A stretch of 64,000 nucleotides of DNA. Source: JAIXWP01 sp965247015 (GTDB lineage Bacteria > Bacteroidota > Bacteroidia > Flavobacteriales_D > Sanyastnellaceae). The stretch covers positions 744,001 through 808,000 of the forward strand of contig CBDFGG010000004.1 in the NCBI GenBank assembly GCA_965247015.1, given 5' to 3'. The first letter of the stretch is position 1. Each line of letters starts with the position of its first letter. Below are positions 52,606-61,300 of the stretch, in pieces. The notes below the pieces were generated by a model that saw only the letters and a program-made list of their open reading frames with translations, was not told where the DNA came from and did no database searches. A program made the translations under genes and the position numbers.

Positions 52606-53418
52606 ATGAAAAATATTGATCGACCTATTGGCATTTTTGACTCTGGTATAGGAGGCTTGACTGTGGCAAGTGCCATCAAGAAGCTATTGCCCAATGAGTC
52701 GTTCATTTATTTCGGGGATACTGCTCACTTACCCTATGGGGATAAATCTCCCGAGAGTATTCGCCATTACTCGGCTCGCATTGCTTCTTTTTTATTAGAA
52801 AAAAAATGTAAAGCCGTTGTCATTGCATGCAACACAGCTTCTGCGCATGCATTTAAAACGGTTCAGGATGTATGTGGCCCAAAGATCCCTGTGATCAATG
52901 TTGTTGATCCTGTAGCGCGTTATACCGCCGATCATTACAAAAATTGCAAAGTGGGAGTGATTGGAACAAAGGGTACAATCCAAACAAGGATTTATGTAAA
53001 TCGAATTGAGAAATTGAATCCAAGTTTAAAAGTTTTGTCGAATGCTACTCCCCTACTTGCTCCGATGATTGAAGAGGGATTTTTCAATAATAGCATTTCG
53101 CAAACCGTCATCGATAGTTACTTGTCAAAAAGAACTTTTAGTGGCATTCAAGCACTGATCCTCGGATGTACACACTACCCTTTGATTAAAAAAGAAGTCG
53201 AATCTTTTTACAAGAAAAAAATAGAAATCATTGATAGTGCTGGCGTTGTTGCCAGTGAAGTGAAGAACGTTTTGACAAACACCAAACTCATCCAAACGCA
53301 AGAACTTGAGGCAAAATATTCCTTTTTCATTTCCGACTTTACAGAGTCGTTTGAAAAAAGCACGAAGACCTTTTTTAAGGAAAAAATAAAACTAGAAGAA
53401 GCCCGTATCTGGGATTAG
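52606..53418 (+). CDS. murI: Glutamate racemase
   Basis: 270 aa. Signatures GIFDSGIGGLTVAS, YFGDTAHLPYGDKS, VVIACNTASAHAF (catalytic Cys about residue 75) and LILGCTHYPLIKKE (second catalytic Cys about 187). It supplies D-glutamate for peptidoglycan. Its last 4 bp overlap the end of lspA on the other strand. The leader is unusually short because the previous terminator ends just before the start. Confidence 0.97.
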   Translation: MKNIDRPIGIFDSGIGGLTVASAIKKLLPNESFIYFGDTAHLPYGDKSPESIRHYSARIASFLLEKKCKAVVIACNTASAHAFKTVQDVCGPKIPVINVVDPVARYTADHYKNCKVGVIGTKGTIQTRIYVNRIEKLNPSLKVLSNATPLLAPMIEEGFFNNSISQTVIDSYLSKRTFSGIQALILGCTHYPLIKKEVESFYKKKIEIIDSAGVVASEVKNVLTNTKLIQTQELEAKYSFFISDFTESFEKSTKTFFKEKIKLEEARIWD

Positions 53419-54119
53419 ACTGCTGGTTGTTGAGGGGCAGATTCCTCGTCTTTATGTAAAATAGTTACAGTAGTTTCTTCTACTTTTTCATCCCCATCGC
53501 TGGTTTCATTTTCTTCTTTACTTTCTTCTTTAAAGAATCTTTTCTGAAAGAGCAGAATAAGGATGATACCTACTGTGATGGCAGAGTCTGCAACATTGAA
53601 TACAGGAGGAAAAAGCTCGATGGTTTTCCCATTCCAAACAATGGTTTTATTGAAATGTAGCATATCAACTACATTCCCCATGAGCGGTGCGGCATAATGG
53701 CCACCCAACTCCGCCTTGCCATGGTACATGGTATAATCATCGAGTAGTTCGTCATATCGAGAACCTCTATCGAAGATGACACCATATACGGCACTGTCTA
53801 TAATATTTCCAAGGGCTCCTGCGACGATGAGTGAAACGCAGATAATGTATCCAGATCTCGCCTTTTCTTTGATTATTTTCCAGAGATACCATGCGATACC
53901 TGTGACAACAATTATTCGAAAAATGCTGAGAGCAAGTTTACCTCCGTTTCCAGGAATCATCCAGCCGAAAGCCATACCTGGGTTTTCTACAAATTGAAGA
54001 TCGAACCAACCTTTAAGGATGGTCATACTTTCTCCATAATTGAAATTGAGTTTCACCCAAACCTTTAGGATTTGGTCAATTAGGAGTACACCGATGATGG
54101 TGAAGAGCGCCTTCTTCAA
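53415..54119 (-). CDS. lspA: Lipoprotein signal peptidase (signal peptidase II)
   Basis: 234 aa from TTG (54119), which places MKKALFTIIGVLLIDQILKVWVKLN at the N-terminus; no ATG fits. Four transmembrane helices; the catalytic Asp pair is in VAGALGNIIDS and PPVFNVADSAITVG. A long loop between helices 3 and 4 (GSRYDELLDDYTMYHGKAELGG) is a Bacteroidota feature. The acidic C-terminal extension of about 35 residues (EESKEENETSDGDEKVEE) is unusual. It removes signal peptides from lipidated precursors such as GldK and LptE. It is third in the ileS operon. Confidence 0.93.
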   Translation of the reverse strand: MKKALFTIIGVLLIDQILKVWVKLNFNYGESMTILKGWFDLQFVENPGMAFGWMIPGNGGKLALSIFRIIVVTGIAWYLWKIIKEKARSGYIICVSLIVAGALGNIIDSAVYGVIFDRGSRYDELLDDYTMYHGKAELGGHYAAPLMGNVVDMLHFNKTIVWNGKTIELFPPVFNVADSAITVGIILILLFQKRFFKEESKEENETSDGDEKVEETTVTILHKDEESAPQQPAV

Positions 54120-54144
54120 CTTGAAAAATTATTTCATTTAAAAA

Positions 54145-54555
54145 TTATGACTGCATGTTCTTTGCCTCAATGCTAAGCGTAGCGTGAGGTACAAGACGCA
54201 ATCTCTCTTTAGGAATCAATTTACCAGTAACACGGCATACGCCGTATGTGCGGTTTTTAATTCTCAATAGAGCATTTTCAAGTGCTTGGATGAATTTCTC
54301 TTGACGTGCAGCCAATTGAGCTACTTCTTCACGGCTCATTGTATCGCTGCCATCTTCCATCATTTTGAAAGTTGGAGAAGTATCATCTGTGCTATTATCA
54401 CCCTCATGTGAAAGGGACTGCTTCAATTCATCTAAATCTGATTTCGCTTGAGCCAATTTAACATGGATCAATTCCTGAAACTCTTTCAAATCAGCATCTG
54501 AGTAGCGTGTAGCCTCTGCTTTCGCTGGTGTTGCTTCTTCTTTCTTCTTTGCCAT
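54145..54555 (-). CDS. DksA/TraR-like protein lacking the full zinc finger
   Basis: 136 aa. A long coiled coil (residues ~18-95) with DDTSPTFKMMEDGSDTMSREEVAQLAARQ is followed by the usual zinc-ribbon region, but it reads YGVCRVTGKLIPKERLRLVPHATLS: only one of the four cysteines is kept. It may still act on RNA polymerase through the secondary channel as DksA does. Located between ileS and lspA with 3-25 bp gaps, a position fixed in this phylum. Confidence 0.88.
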   Translation of the reverse strand: MAKKKEEATPAKAEATRYSDADLKEFQELIHVKLAQAKSDLDELKQSLSHEGDNSTDDTSPTFKMMEDGSDTMSREEVAQLAARQEKFIQALENALLRIKNRTYGVCRVTGKLIPKERLRLVPHATLSIEAKNMQS

Positions 54556-54558
54556 AAT

Positions 54559-57500
54559 CTACATTTTTTGAATTTGGATGAGTGTGGTCAATCCATCTTC
54601 TATTTCAACGTTATGTCCTTCTGTTAGGTTTTGTGCTATTTCTAGGCTTCCTGCCAAAACTTGCGCGCGAATATATTCTGAATTCGAGTTAATTGCATCA
54701 TTTAGGGCCTCATTCGCCAAAATCTTCACACTTATTTTATCCGTCACCTCAAAACCTGAGTCTTTGCGTAGATTTTGAATTCTATTAACGAATTCTCTAG
54801 CGATACCTTCCTTCTTCAATTCAGGTGTTAAGGTCACATCGAGGGCTACCGTAAGCGCTCCCATATTGGCCACTTTCCAGCCAGGAATATCCACTGGGAT
54901 GATTTCCACATCCTCTTCGATTAACTCTATTCCGCCTTCTGTTGTATTATAAACGTACGATCCTTTCGACTCGATGGCGTGAATGATTTCCTTGTCATTC
55001 GCTGCAGCAAAAGCTTGAAGATCCTTCATGTGCTTACCGCATTTTCTTCCGAGTGTTTTGAAATTCAATTTTAACTGCTTCACAATTTGAGCTTGCGATT
55101 CATCAACGAATTCCAATGTTTTTACATTTACTTCCGCAGTAATCAAATCCGCAACTAACTGAATGCGCTGTTTCATAGCTTCATCGAGAATCGGAATTCT
55201 GATTGCAGCAAGTGGTTGTCTTACACGAAGATTTTCCTTCTTACGAATAGAGAGAATCATCGATGAAATCTTCTGCGCCAATTCCATTCTCATTTCCAAT
55301 TCAGCATCAATAGCAGTCGGGTTATATGCTTTTAAAATTGAGAGGTGAACACTTTCTGTTTGCCCATTCAAATTTCTATATAACCATTCTCCGAAGAACG
55401 GTGCAAATGGACTCATGAGTTGAGAAATGCTCTGCAAGCATTCGAATAAAGTATCGTATGCGGCGCGTTTGTCTTCTGTCACTTCTCCATGCCAGAATCT
55501 TTTTCTTGCTAGACGAACATACCAATTTGAAAGATGTTCATCCACGAACTCCTCAATTGCTCGAGCAGCCGGAGTTGGATTGAAATCTTCAAGGTACTCA
55601 TTTACTTGTTTGATCAAATTGTTCAAACGTGAAATCACCCAACGATCGAGCTCACTTCTTTTCTCTAGTGGTACGATTGTATCAACGGAATGTTGGTACT
55701 TATCGATGTTAGCATAAATTGTAAAGAAGCCGTAAGTATTGAAAAGCGTTCCAAAAAATTTACGTTGCACTTCTGCAATTCCATCGACATCAAACTTGAG
55801 ATTATCCCATGGTTGCGCGTTGGTGATCATGTACCAACGCGTAGCGTCTGGTCCAAATTTTCCGATGGTTTCAAATGGATCAACTGCGTTGCCTAATCGC
55901 TTAGACATTTTGTTTCCATTCTTATCTAATACTAGACCATTCGATATCACATTTTTATATGCAACACTATCAAAACACATCGTTGAGATAGCATGCAACG
56001 TATAGAACCAACCGCGCGTTTGGTCTACTCCTTCAGCGATGAAATCAGCAGGGAAATTCGAACGGTTGTCGATTAGTTCTTTATTCTCAAATGGATAGTG
56101 AAGCTGTGCATAAGGCATTGCTCCGCTATCAAACCACACGTCGATCAAATCTGATTCACGTGTCATTTTTTCTCCAGTAGAAGAAACCAAAATGAAATCA
56201 TCAACATAAGGTTTATGCAAATCGAAGAGATTATAATTGTCAACCGAATGATCGTTCGGTACAAACTTCTCCAGTGGATTTGAAGACATAAAACCTGCCG
56301 AAACAGATTTTTCTATTTCTTTTTTAAGTTGTTCGACACTAGAAATACATATTTGTTCTGAACCACTTTCATTGCGCCAAATAGGAAGGGGAATTCCCCA
56401 GAAGCGCGAACGAGAAAGGTTCCAGTCGTTTGCATTTTCCAACCAGTTTCCAAAGCGGCCTGTACCAGTAGATTCTGGTCTCCAGCCTATGGTATTGTTG
56501 AGTTCTACCATTCTATCTTTTACGGCAGTGACTTTCACAAACCAAGAATCGAGCGGATAGTATAGCACGGGTTTATCTGTTCTCCAGCAGTGTGGATAGT
56601 TGTGATCGTATTTTTCTATTTTGAAAGCTCTGTTCTCAAGTTTTAATTTAAGAGCGATGATTTCATCAGCACTCATAAATTTATCGAGTGAAGGAATGAT
56701 TGATTTCAAAGCTTCTTTTTGCTTTGGCAATTCAGCAGCTTTTTCTTCATCAGAATAATATGCTTCCTTCACGAAAATTCCTTCGAGCGGAAATAGCTCG
56801 TCTTTTACTTCAGGAGTGAATCGTCCTGTTTTATCTACTAGCGTAAGCGATCCGATTCCATTTTGTTTTGCAACACGGAAGTCATCTGCACCAAAGCTTG
56901 GAGCGATGTGAACGATACCGGTACCATCTTCTGTCGTAACGAAATCGCCTAGGATTACTCTGAATGCATCACCGTCCTCTGGTTGAGTAAAAGGAAGAAG
57001 TTGGTGGTATTTCAAATCTTTGAAGTCCGAGCCTTTAAACTCCTTCAATACTTTGAAAGGAATATTCTTGTCTCCTGCTTTGTAATCTTCTAATTGAAGA
57101 TCTACATTTTTTTCAGAAAAATATTTTCCAAAAAGATTCTTTGCGAGTACAACAAAAATTTCTTCGTGTGTGTACTGATTGAACGATTGTACAGCGACAT
57201 ATTCGATATCCTTTCCAACGGCAAGGGCTGTGTTGGAAGGTAGCGTCCATGGTGTAGTCGTCCAAGCAAGGAAGAAAGACTTTCCATTTGTTGGAAGCCC
57301 TAATTGCGAGGCACTTTCTGTTGTCATCTCAAATTGAGCGATGACAGAAGTATCTTTCACATTCTTATATGTGCCTGGTTGGTTTAGTTCGTGAGAGCTA
57401 AGACCTGTTCCTGCGGCAGGAGAATATGGTTGGATTGTAAAACCTTTGTAGAGAAGATTTTTAGAATAGAGTTCACCAAGTAGCCACCATACACTTTCGA

Positions 57501-57972
57501 TGTATTTGTTGTCGTAGGTAATATATGGATGCTTCATGTCGACCCAATACCCCATTACTTTGGTGAGTTCCTCCCATTTATCGGTGTATTTCATCACTTC
57601 AGAGCGACAAGCCTTGTTGTAGTCGTCTACAGTGATTTTTTTTCCGATATCTTCTTTTTTAATTCCAAGAGTTTTTTCAACAGCAAGTTCAATTGGAAGA
57701 CCATGGGTGTCCCAACCAGCTTTTCTTTTGACTTGCTTTCCATTGATTGTATTGAAACGACAAAATACATCCTTCAGCGTACGGGCCATGACGTGGTGAA
57801 TACCAGGCATACCATTCGCTGAAGGTGGACCCTCAAAAAAAACGAATGATGGGGCTCCTTCTCTTTCCGTCACACTTCTTTCGAAGATATTCTCTTCATT
57901 CCAGAAATTTTGAACCTCATTCGCGATTTCTGGAAGGTTGAGCCCTTTATATTCTTTAAAACTCTGCGTCAT
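54559..57972 (-). CDS. ileS: Isoleucyl-tRNA synthetase
   Basis: 1137 aa from the ATG at 57972 (MTQSFKEYKGLNLPEIANEVQ). The frame is open to 58065, but the extra 31 codons contain the likely -7 box at 58001-57994 and no family sequence. Class I signatures: PSANGMPGIHHVMART (HIGH equivalent, about residues 46-61), the editing domain with AWTTTPWTLPSNTALAVG, and KMSKRLGN. The long C-terminal region marks the large IleS type. One palindrome copy (56243) lies within, encoding NDHSVDN. Confidence 0.97.
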   Translation of the reverse strand: MTQSFKEYKGLNLPEIANEVQNFWNEENIFERSVTEREGAPSFVFFEGPPSANGMPGIHHVMARTLKDVFCRFNTINGKQVKRKAGWDTHGLPIELAVEKTLGIKKEDIGKKITVDDYNKACRSEVMKYTDKWEELTKVMGYWVDMKHPYITYDNKYIESVWWLLGELYSKNLLYKGFTIQPYSPAAGTGLSSHELNQPGTYKNVKDTSVIAQFEMTTESASQLGLPTNGKSFFLAWTTTPWTLPSNTALAVGKDIEYVAVQSFNQYTHEEIFVVLAKNLFGKYFSEKNVDLQLEDYKAGDKNIPFKVLKEFKGSDFKDLKYHQLLPFTQPEDGDAFRVILGDFVTTEDGTGIVHIAPSFGADDFRVAKQNGIGSLTLVDKTGRFTPEVKDELFPLEGIFVKEAYYSDEEKAAELPKQKEALKSIIPSLDKFMSADEIIALKLKLENRAFKIEKYDHNYPHCWRTDKPVLYYPLDSWFVKVTAVKDRMVELNNTIGWRPESTGTGRFGNWLENANDWNLSRSRFWGIPLPIWRNESGSEQICISSVEQLKKEIEKSVSAGFMSSNPLEKFVPNDHSVDNYNLFDLHKPYVDDFILVSSTGEKMTRESDLIDVWFDSGAMPYAQLHYPFENKELIDNRSNFPADFIAEGVDQTRGWFYTLHAISTMCFDSVAYKNVISNGLVLDKNGNKMSKRLGNAVDPFETIGKFGPDATRWYMITNAQPWDNLKFDVDGIAEVQRKFFGTLFNTYGFFTIYANIDKYQHSVDTIVPLEKRSELDRWVISRLNNLIKQVNEYLEDFNPTPAARAIEEFVDEHLSNWYVRLARKRFWHGEVTEDKRAAYDTLFECLQSISQLMSPFAPFFGEWLYRNLNGQTESVHLSILKAYNPTAIDAELEMRMELAQKISSMILSIRKKENLRVRQPLAAIRIPILDEAMKQRIQLVADLITAEVNVKTLEFVDESQAQIVKQLKLNFKTLGRKCGKHMKDLQAFAAANDKEIIHAIESKGSYVYNTTEGGIELIEEDVEIIPVDIPGWKVANMGALTVALDVTLTPELKKEGIAREFVNRIQNLRKDSGFEVTDKISVKILANEALNDAINSNSEYIRAQVLAGSLEIAQNLTEGHNVEIEDGLTTLIQIQKM
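56243..56260. repeat. Dispersed palindrome copy in ileS
   Basis: ACCGAATG-AT-CGTTCGGT, 15 of 16 arm positions. Confidence 0.75.
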
Positions 57973-58309
57973 GTATTGATTTTTTAGGACGCGCGAAGAT
58001 ACGAAATGGCTTAATAGGGTGGCAGAGAATATTGAAGCACTGATTATCAAGGTTCTAAAAACCACTAATAGTCAACAATATGCTATTCATAACCATTTTG
58101 TGTAACCTTATGTACCTATTTGCGTATTTTATTGCTTTACATCCGGAAACGTGTATTCTCATTCGTAGATACTGTTGATGGATGTTCCTACACTTTTCCT
58201 ACGATTTACTTGCGAGATAATTCTCGGTGTCTTTTGTTTAAAAGACACTGATAATAAATACTTTAAGGGCATCCCCCTTTTTTCAGCCAAAACCCAAAAG
58301 TTCATCGAA
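57973..58309. other. Divergent intergenic region with two leader hairpins
   Basis: 337 bp between ileS and the adhesin gene. Besides the ileS promoter, it holds two adjacent inverted repeats in the adhesin leader: CGAGA-TAAT-TCTCG (58213-58226) and GTGTCTTTT-GTTT-AAAAGACAC (58227-58248, 9-bp stem), followed by TACTTTAA. No coding sequence or RNA gene was recognised. The hairpins lack an immediate T-run and so look like leader structure or operator, not a terminator. Confidence 0.6.
57994..58001 (-). promoter_or_regulatory. Candidate -7 box of ileS-dksA-lspA
   Basis: TATCTTCG on the minus strand (TAnnTTYG), 22 bp before the ATG at 57972; it decides that start over the longer frame. Confidence 0.45.
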
Positions 58310-61300
58310 ATGAACCTAACACGTATTTTATCTTATACACTGAGAAGTTCTCTCCTTCTGGTGTTGCTGGTTTCGACCAGTAGAGTTTCCGCACAGCTCA
58401 ACGTCAATGAGAATGCTAACAATGCTACCATGAGTAACTTGATTCAAGGCTCTGGGGTTATCATTAGCAACTTCACAGTTATCTCTGGTGCTGACAGACA
58501 AGTGTCGTCATTTACCAATACCAATGCTGCGGGCAACCCATTGAACATTCCTAATGGTCTACTACTTTCCACTGGCCGTGGTACTCAGGCTGTGGGACCT
58601 AATAACAATGCTGGAAGTTCTGTTGGGAACGGGATTACCTACGTAGATCCCGACATTACTGCTATTCAGGGAAATGCGACCAATGATGTGGTCGTTGTTG
58701 AATTTGATGTGATTCCCCTTTGCGATACCATGCAGTTGACTTTCGTTTTTGGCTCGGAAGAATATGCGGAGTATACGTGTGCTGATTTTAATGATGCTTT
58801 TGGATTCTTTGTTAGTGGACCTGGGATATCGGGGCCTTATGCTAACGGTGCTGAAAACTTTGCTCGTCTCCCGGACGGCACACCTGTTTCTATTGGTACA
58901 GTTAACCAAGGTAGTGCAGGTGCATTTGGTGACCCAGCCAATTGTGCCAGTTTTGCCAACTCTGCTAGCTACTTAGACAATACAGGTAATGCCTTCTTGC
59001 AAGCTGATGGTTTGACAGTAAGATTAAGAGCAAGCGGCGTTGTTGAGCCGTGTCAAGTTTACCACGTTAAGTGTGTACTTGCCGATGCTGGTGACGATGC
59101 TTATGATTCTTTTGTATGGTTAGATGGTTTTACTTGTCAAGGACAAAATGTAAATATTTTCCCTACTACAGCAGGTGGATCTGCAGTAGAGGGTTGTGGA
59201 AGCTTGACATACAATGCTGTTCGTGCTGGTGATTTGAATGTTCCTTTAACTGTTTCTTTAAGTTATTCAGGAACTGCTACCTATGGTGTTGACTACAACA
59301 ACTTGCCAACCGTATTGAGTTATGCTGCTGGTCAAAGTTTGATTCCTTTTACAATTCTTCCAACTGATGACGGTATTGCGGAGGGTACTGAGACACTGAT
59401 CATCACCTCCACCTATAATGTCTGTTCGACAAGTTACTCCCAAGTATTCAATTTCCAAATACAAGAACCCCAACTGACTTTGGACTGTTCGCCTTTGGTC
59501 TTTAACACAGGGCCGGGCACGTGTCAAGCTGTAGTGACCTTCGCGAATCCTACAGCAACGACCAATTGCGGAAATGCTACAGTCACCAGAACTGATGGAC
59601 TCCCGATTACGTCGGGCATGTCGCTTTCTCCGGGTACTTATACTCTAAGCTATTCCGCGACTACTGATGGTCCCGTTCCATTGACAGCTTCCTGCAATAG
59701 AACATTAACGGTAGTTGATAATATCAATCCGACGTTCACATGTCCAGCAGATGTCACTGTTAATGCTGGGGGAGCATGTTCTGCGGTAGTTACAATTCCA
59801 GCAGTTACAGCGACAGATAATTGTGGTATCGCTTCGATCACAAACTCATTTAATGGCACTAACAACGCGAGCGGCACCTATTTCGGTGGACCGACTAACG
59901 TTATTTGGACTATTACTGATGTCAATGGAAATGTGAGTACCTGCACACAAACAGTAACGGTTACCAATACTGCAGCTGGTCGTGCATTCGCAATGGTGGT
60001 TCCTCCAACCGCAGCGTGTGCTTTTGTTTCGGGCCCAGCCATTTTTGGTACACTCACCAATATGACTTGGAATGGAACCAACCTGACAAAAACCAATAAT
60101 AATAACATCACCAACGCCGACGCATTCTCTACCAATGCCGTCTATAATAATGGATATGTTTATGCTATCACTCCTGCTGGTAACCAACAAAAGTTTATTG
60201 GTTTAAGTGCTGCCAATGATGGTCCTAACGGATGGAATGGAATAGACTATGCGATTTATACTAGAAATAATAATACATTGCGTATTTATGAAAACGGTGC
60301 ACTCATCGTAAACAATGCAGGGGGGTATGCTACTGGAGATACCTTAAAAATCATGCGCGACAATGGAGTTATTCGCTATATGCGAAATAGCACCATCATC
60401 TACACATCTACTGTTGCTCCCTCCGCCGGACCTTACTATGCTGACATGACTATTGAAACAAACGGTACTCAATGGTTAGATGTAACAATTGTAAATCCGT
60501 CATGCGGTACTTTTCAAGCGGGTGCCATTGGGTATGCAGGACCGTATACCTATCAATGGTTCCGAAATGGTTCTCCAATTGTATCTGCAACATCTCAAAC
60601 ATACACAGCGCCTACTTTAAACTTAAATGATATCTATTCAGTTCAAGTTTCAAATGCGACTTGTACCTTAAACTCAAACGACTTAACAGTCATACAGAAA
60701 ACGACGGCAAGTTGTACAGATGCCGCCTTGACTTTCACGGCTGCGGGTGTCGCATGTTCTGCAAATGCAACTGTTCCAAACCCTGCGGTTATTGGCGGTT
60801 GTACTTCAGTAGTTATCACCAACAATTTTAATGGTGGTACAGCCAATGCGAATGGTGTATACAATATAGGAGATACACCTGTAACATTTACGCTTTCTTC
60901 TGGATGTGGAGAAGTATTAGGCACTTGTGTTACGACAGTAACTGTGGTAGACAATATTGCTCCAACTATTGCGTGTCCGGGCAATACAAATTACAATTTT
61001 TCTACTGGCTGTACTAATGTTTTACCAGACTTCTTAGCGACCATTACCGCTACAGACAATTGCACTGGCTCTCCTGTTACACTGACACAATCTCCTGCTC
61101 CAGGAACTATTGTATCAGGACCAGTCACGGTTACTATTACGGCAGCTGACCAAAACTTTAATACGAGTACTTGTACTTTCACAGCTACTGCTGTAGATAA
61201 CGTTGGGCCTACATTTACATGTCCTAGTAATACAAATCTTACGATTAATCCAACCACATGTAATGCAAGTTTACCAAACTATGCTGCTTCAATAACTGCG

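Noticed and set aside
57973..58065. Upstream extension of ileS
   Set aside because: Contains the promoter box TATCTTCG; conserved IleS sequence begins at the ATG at 57972.
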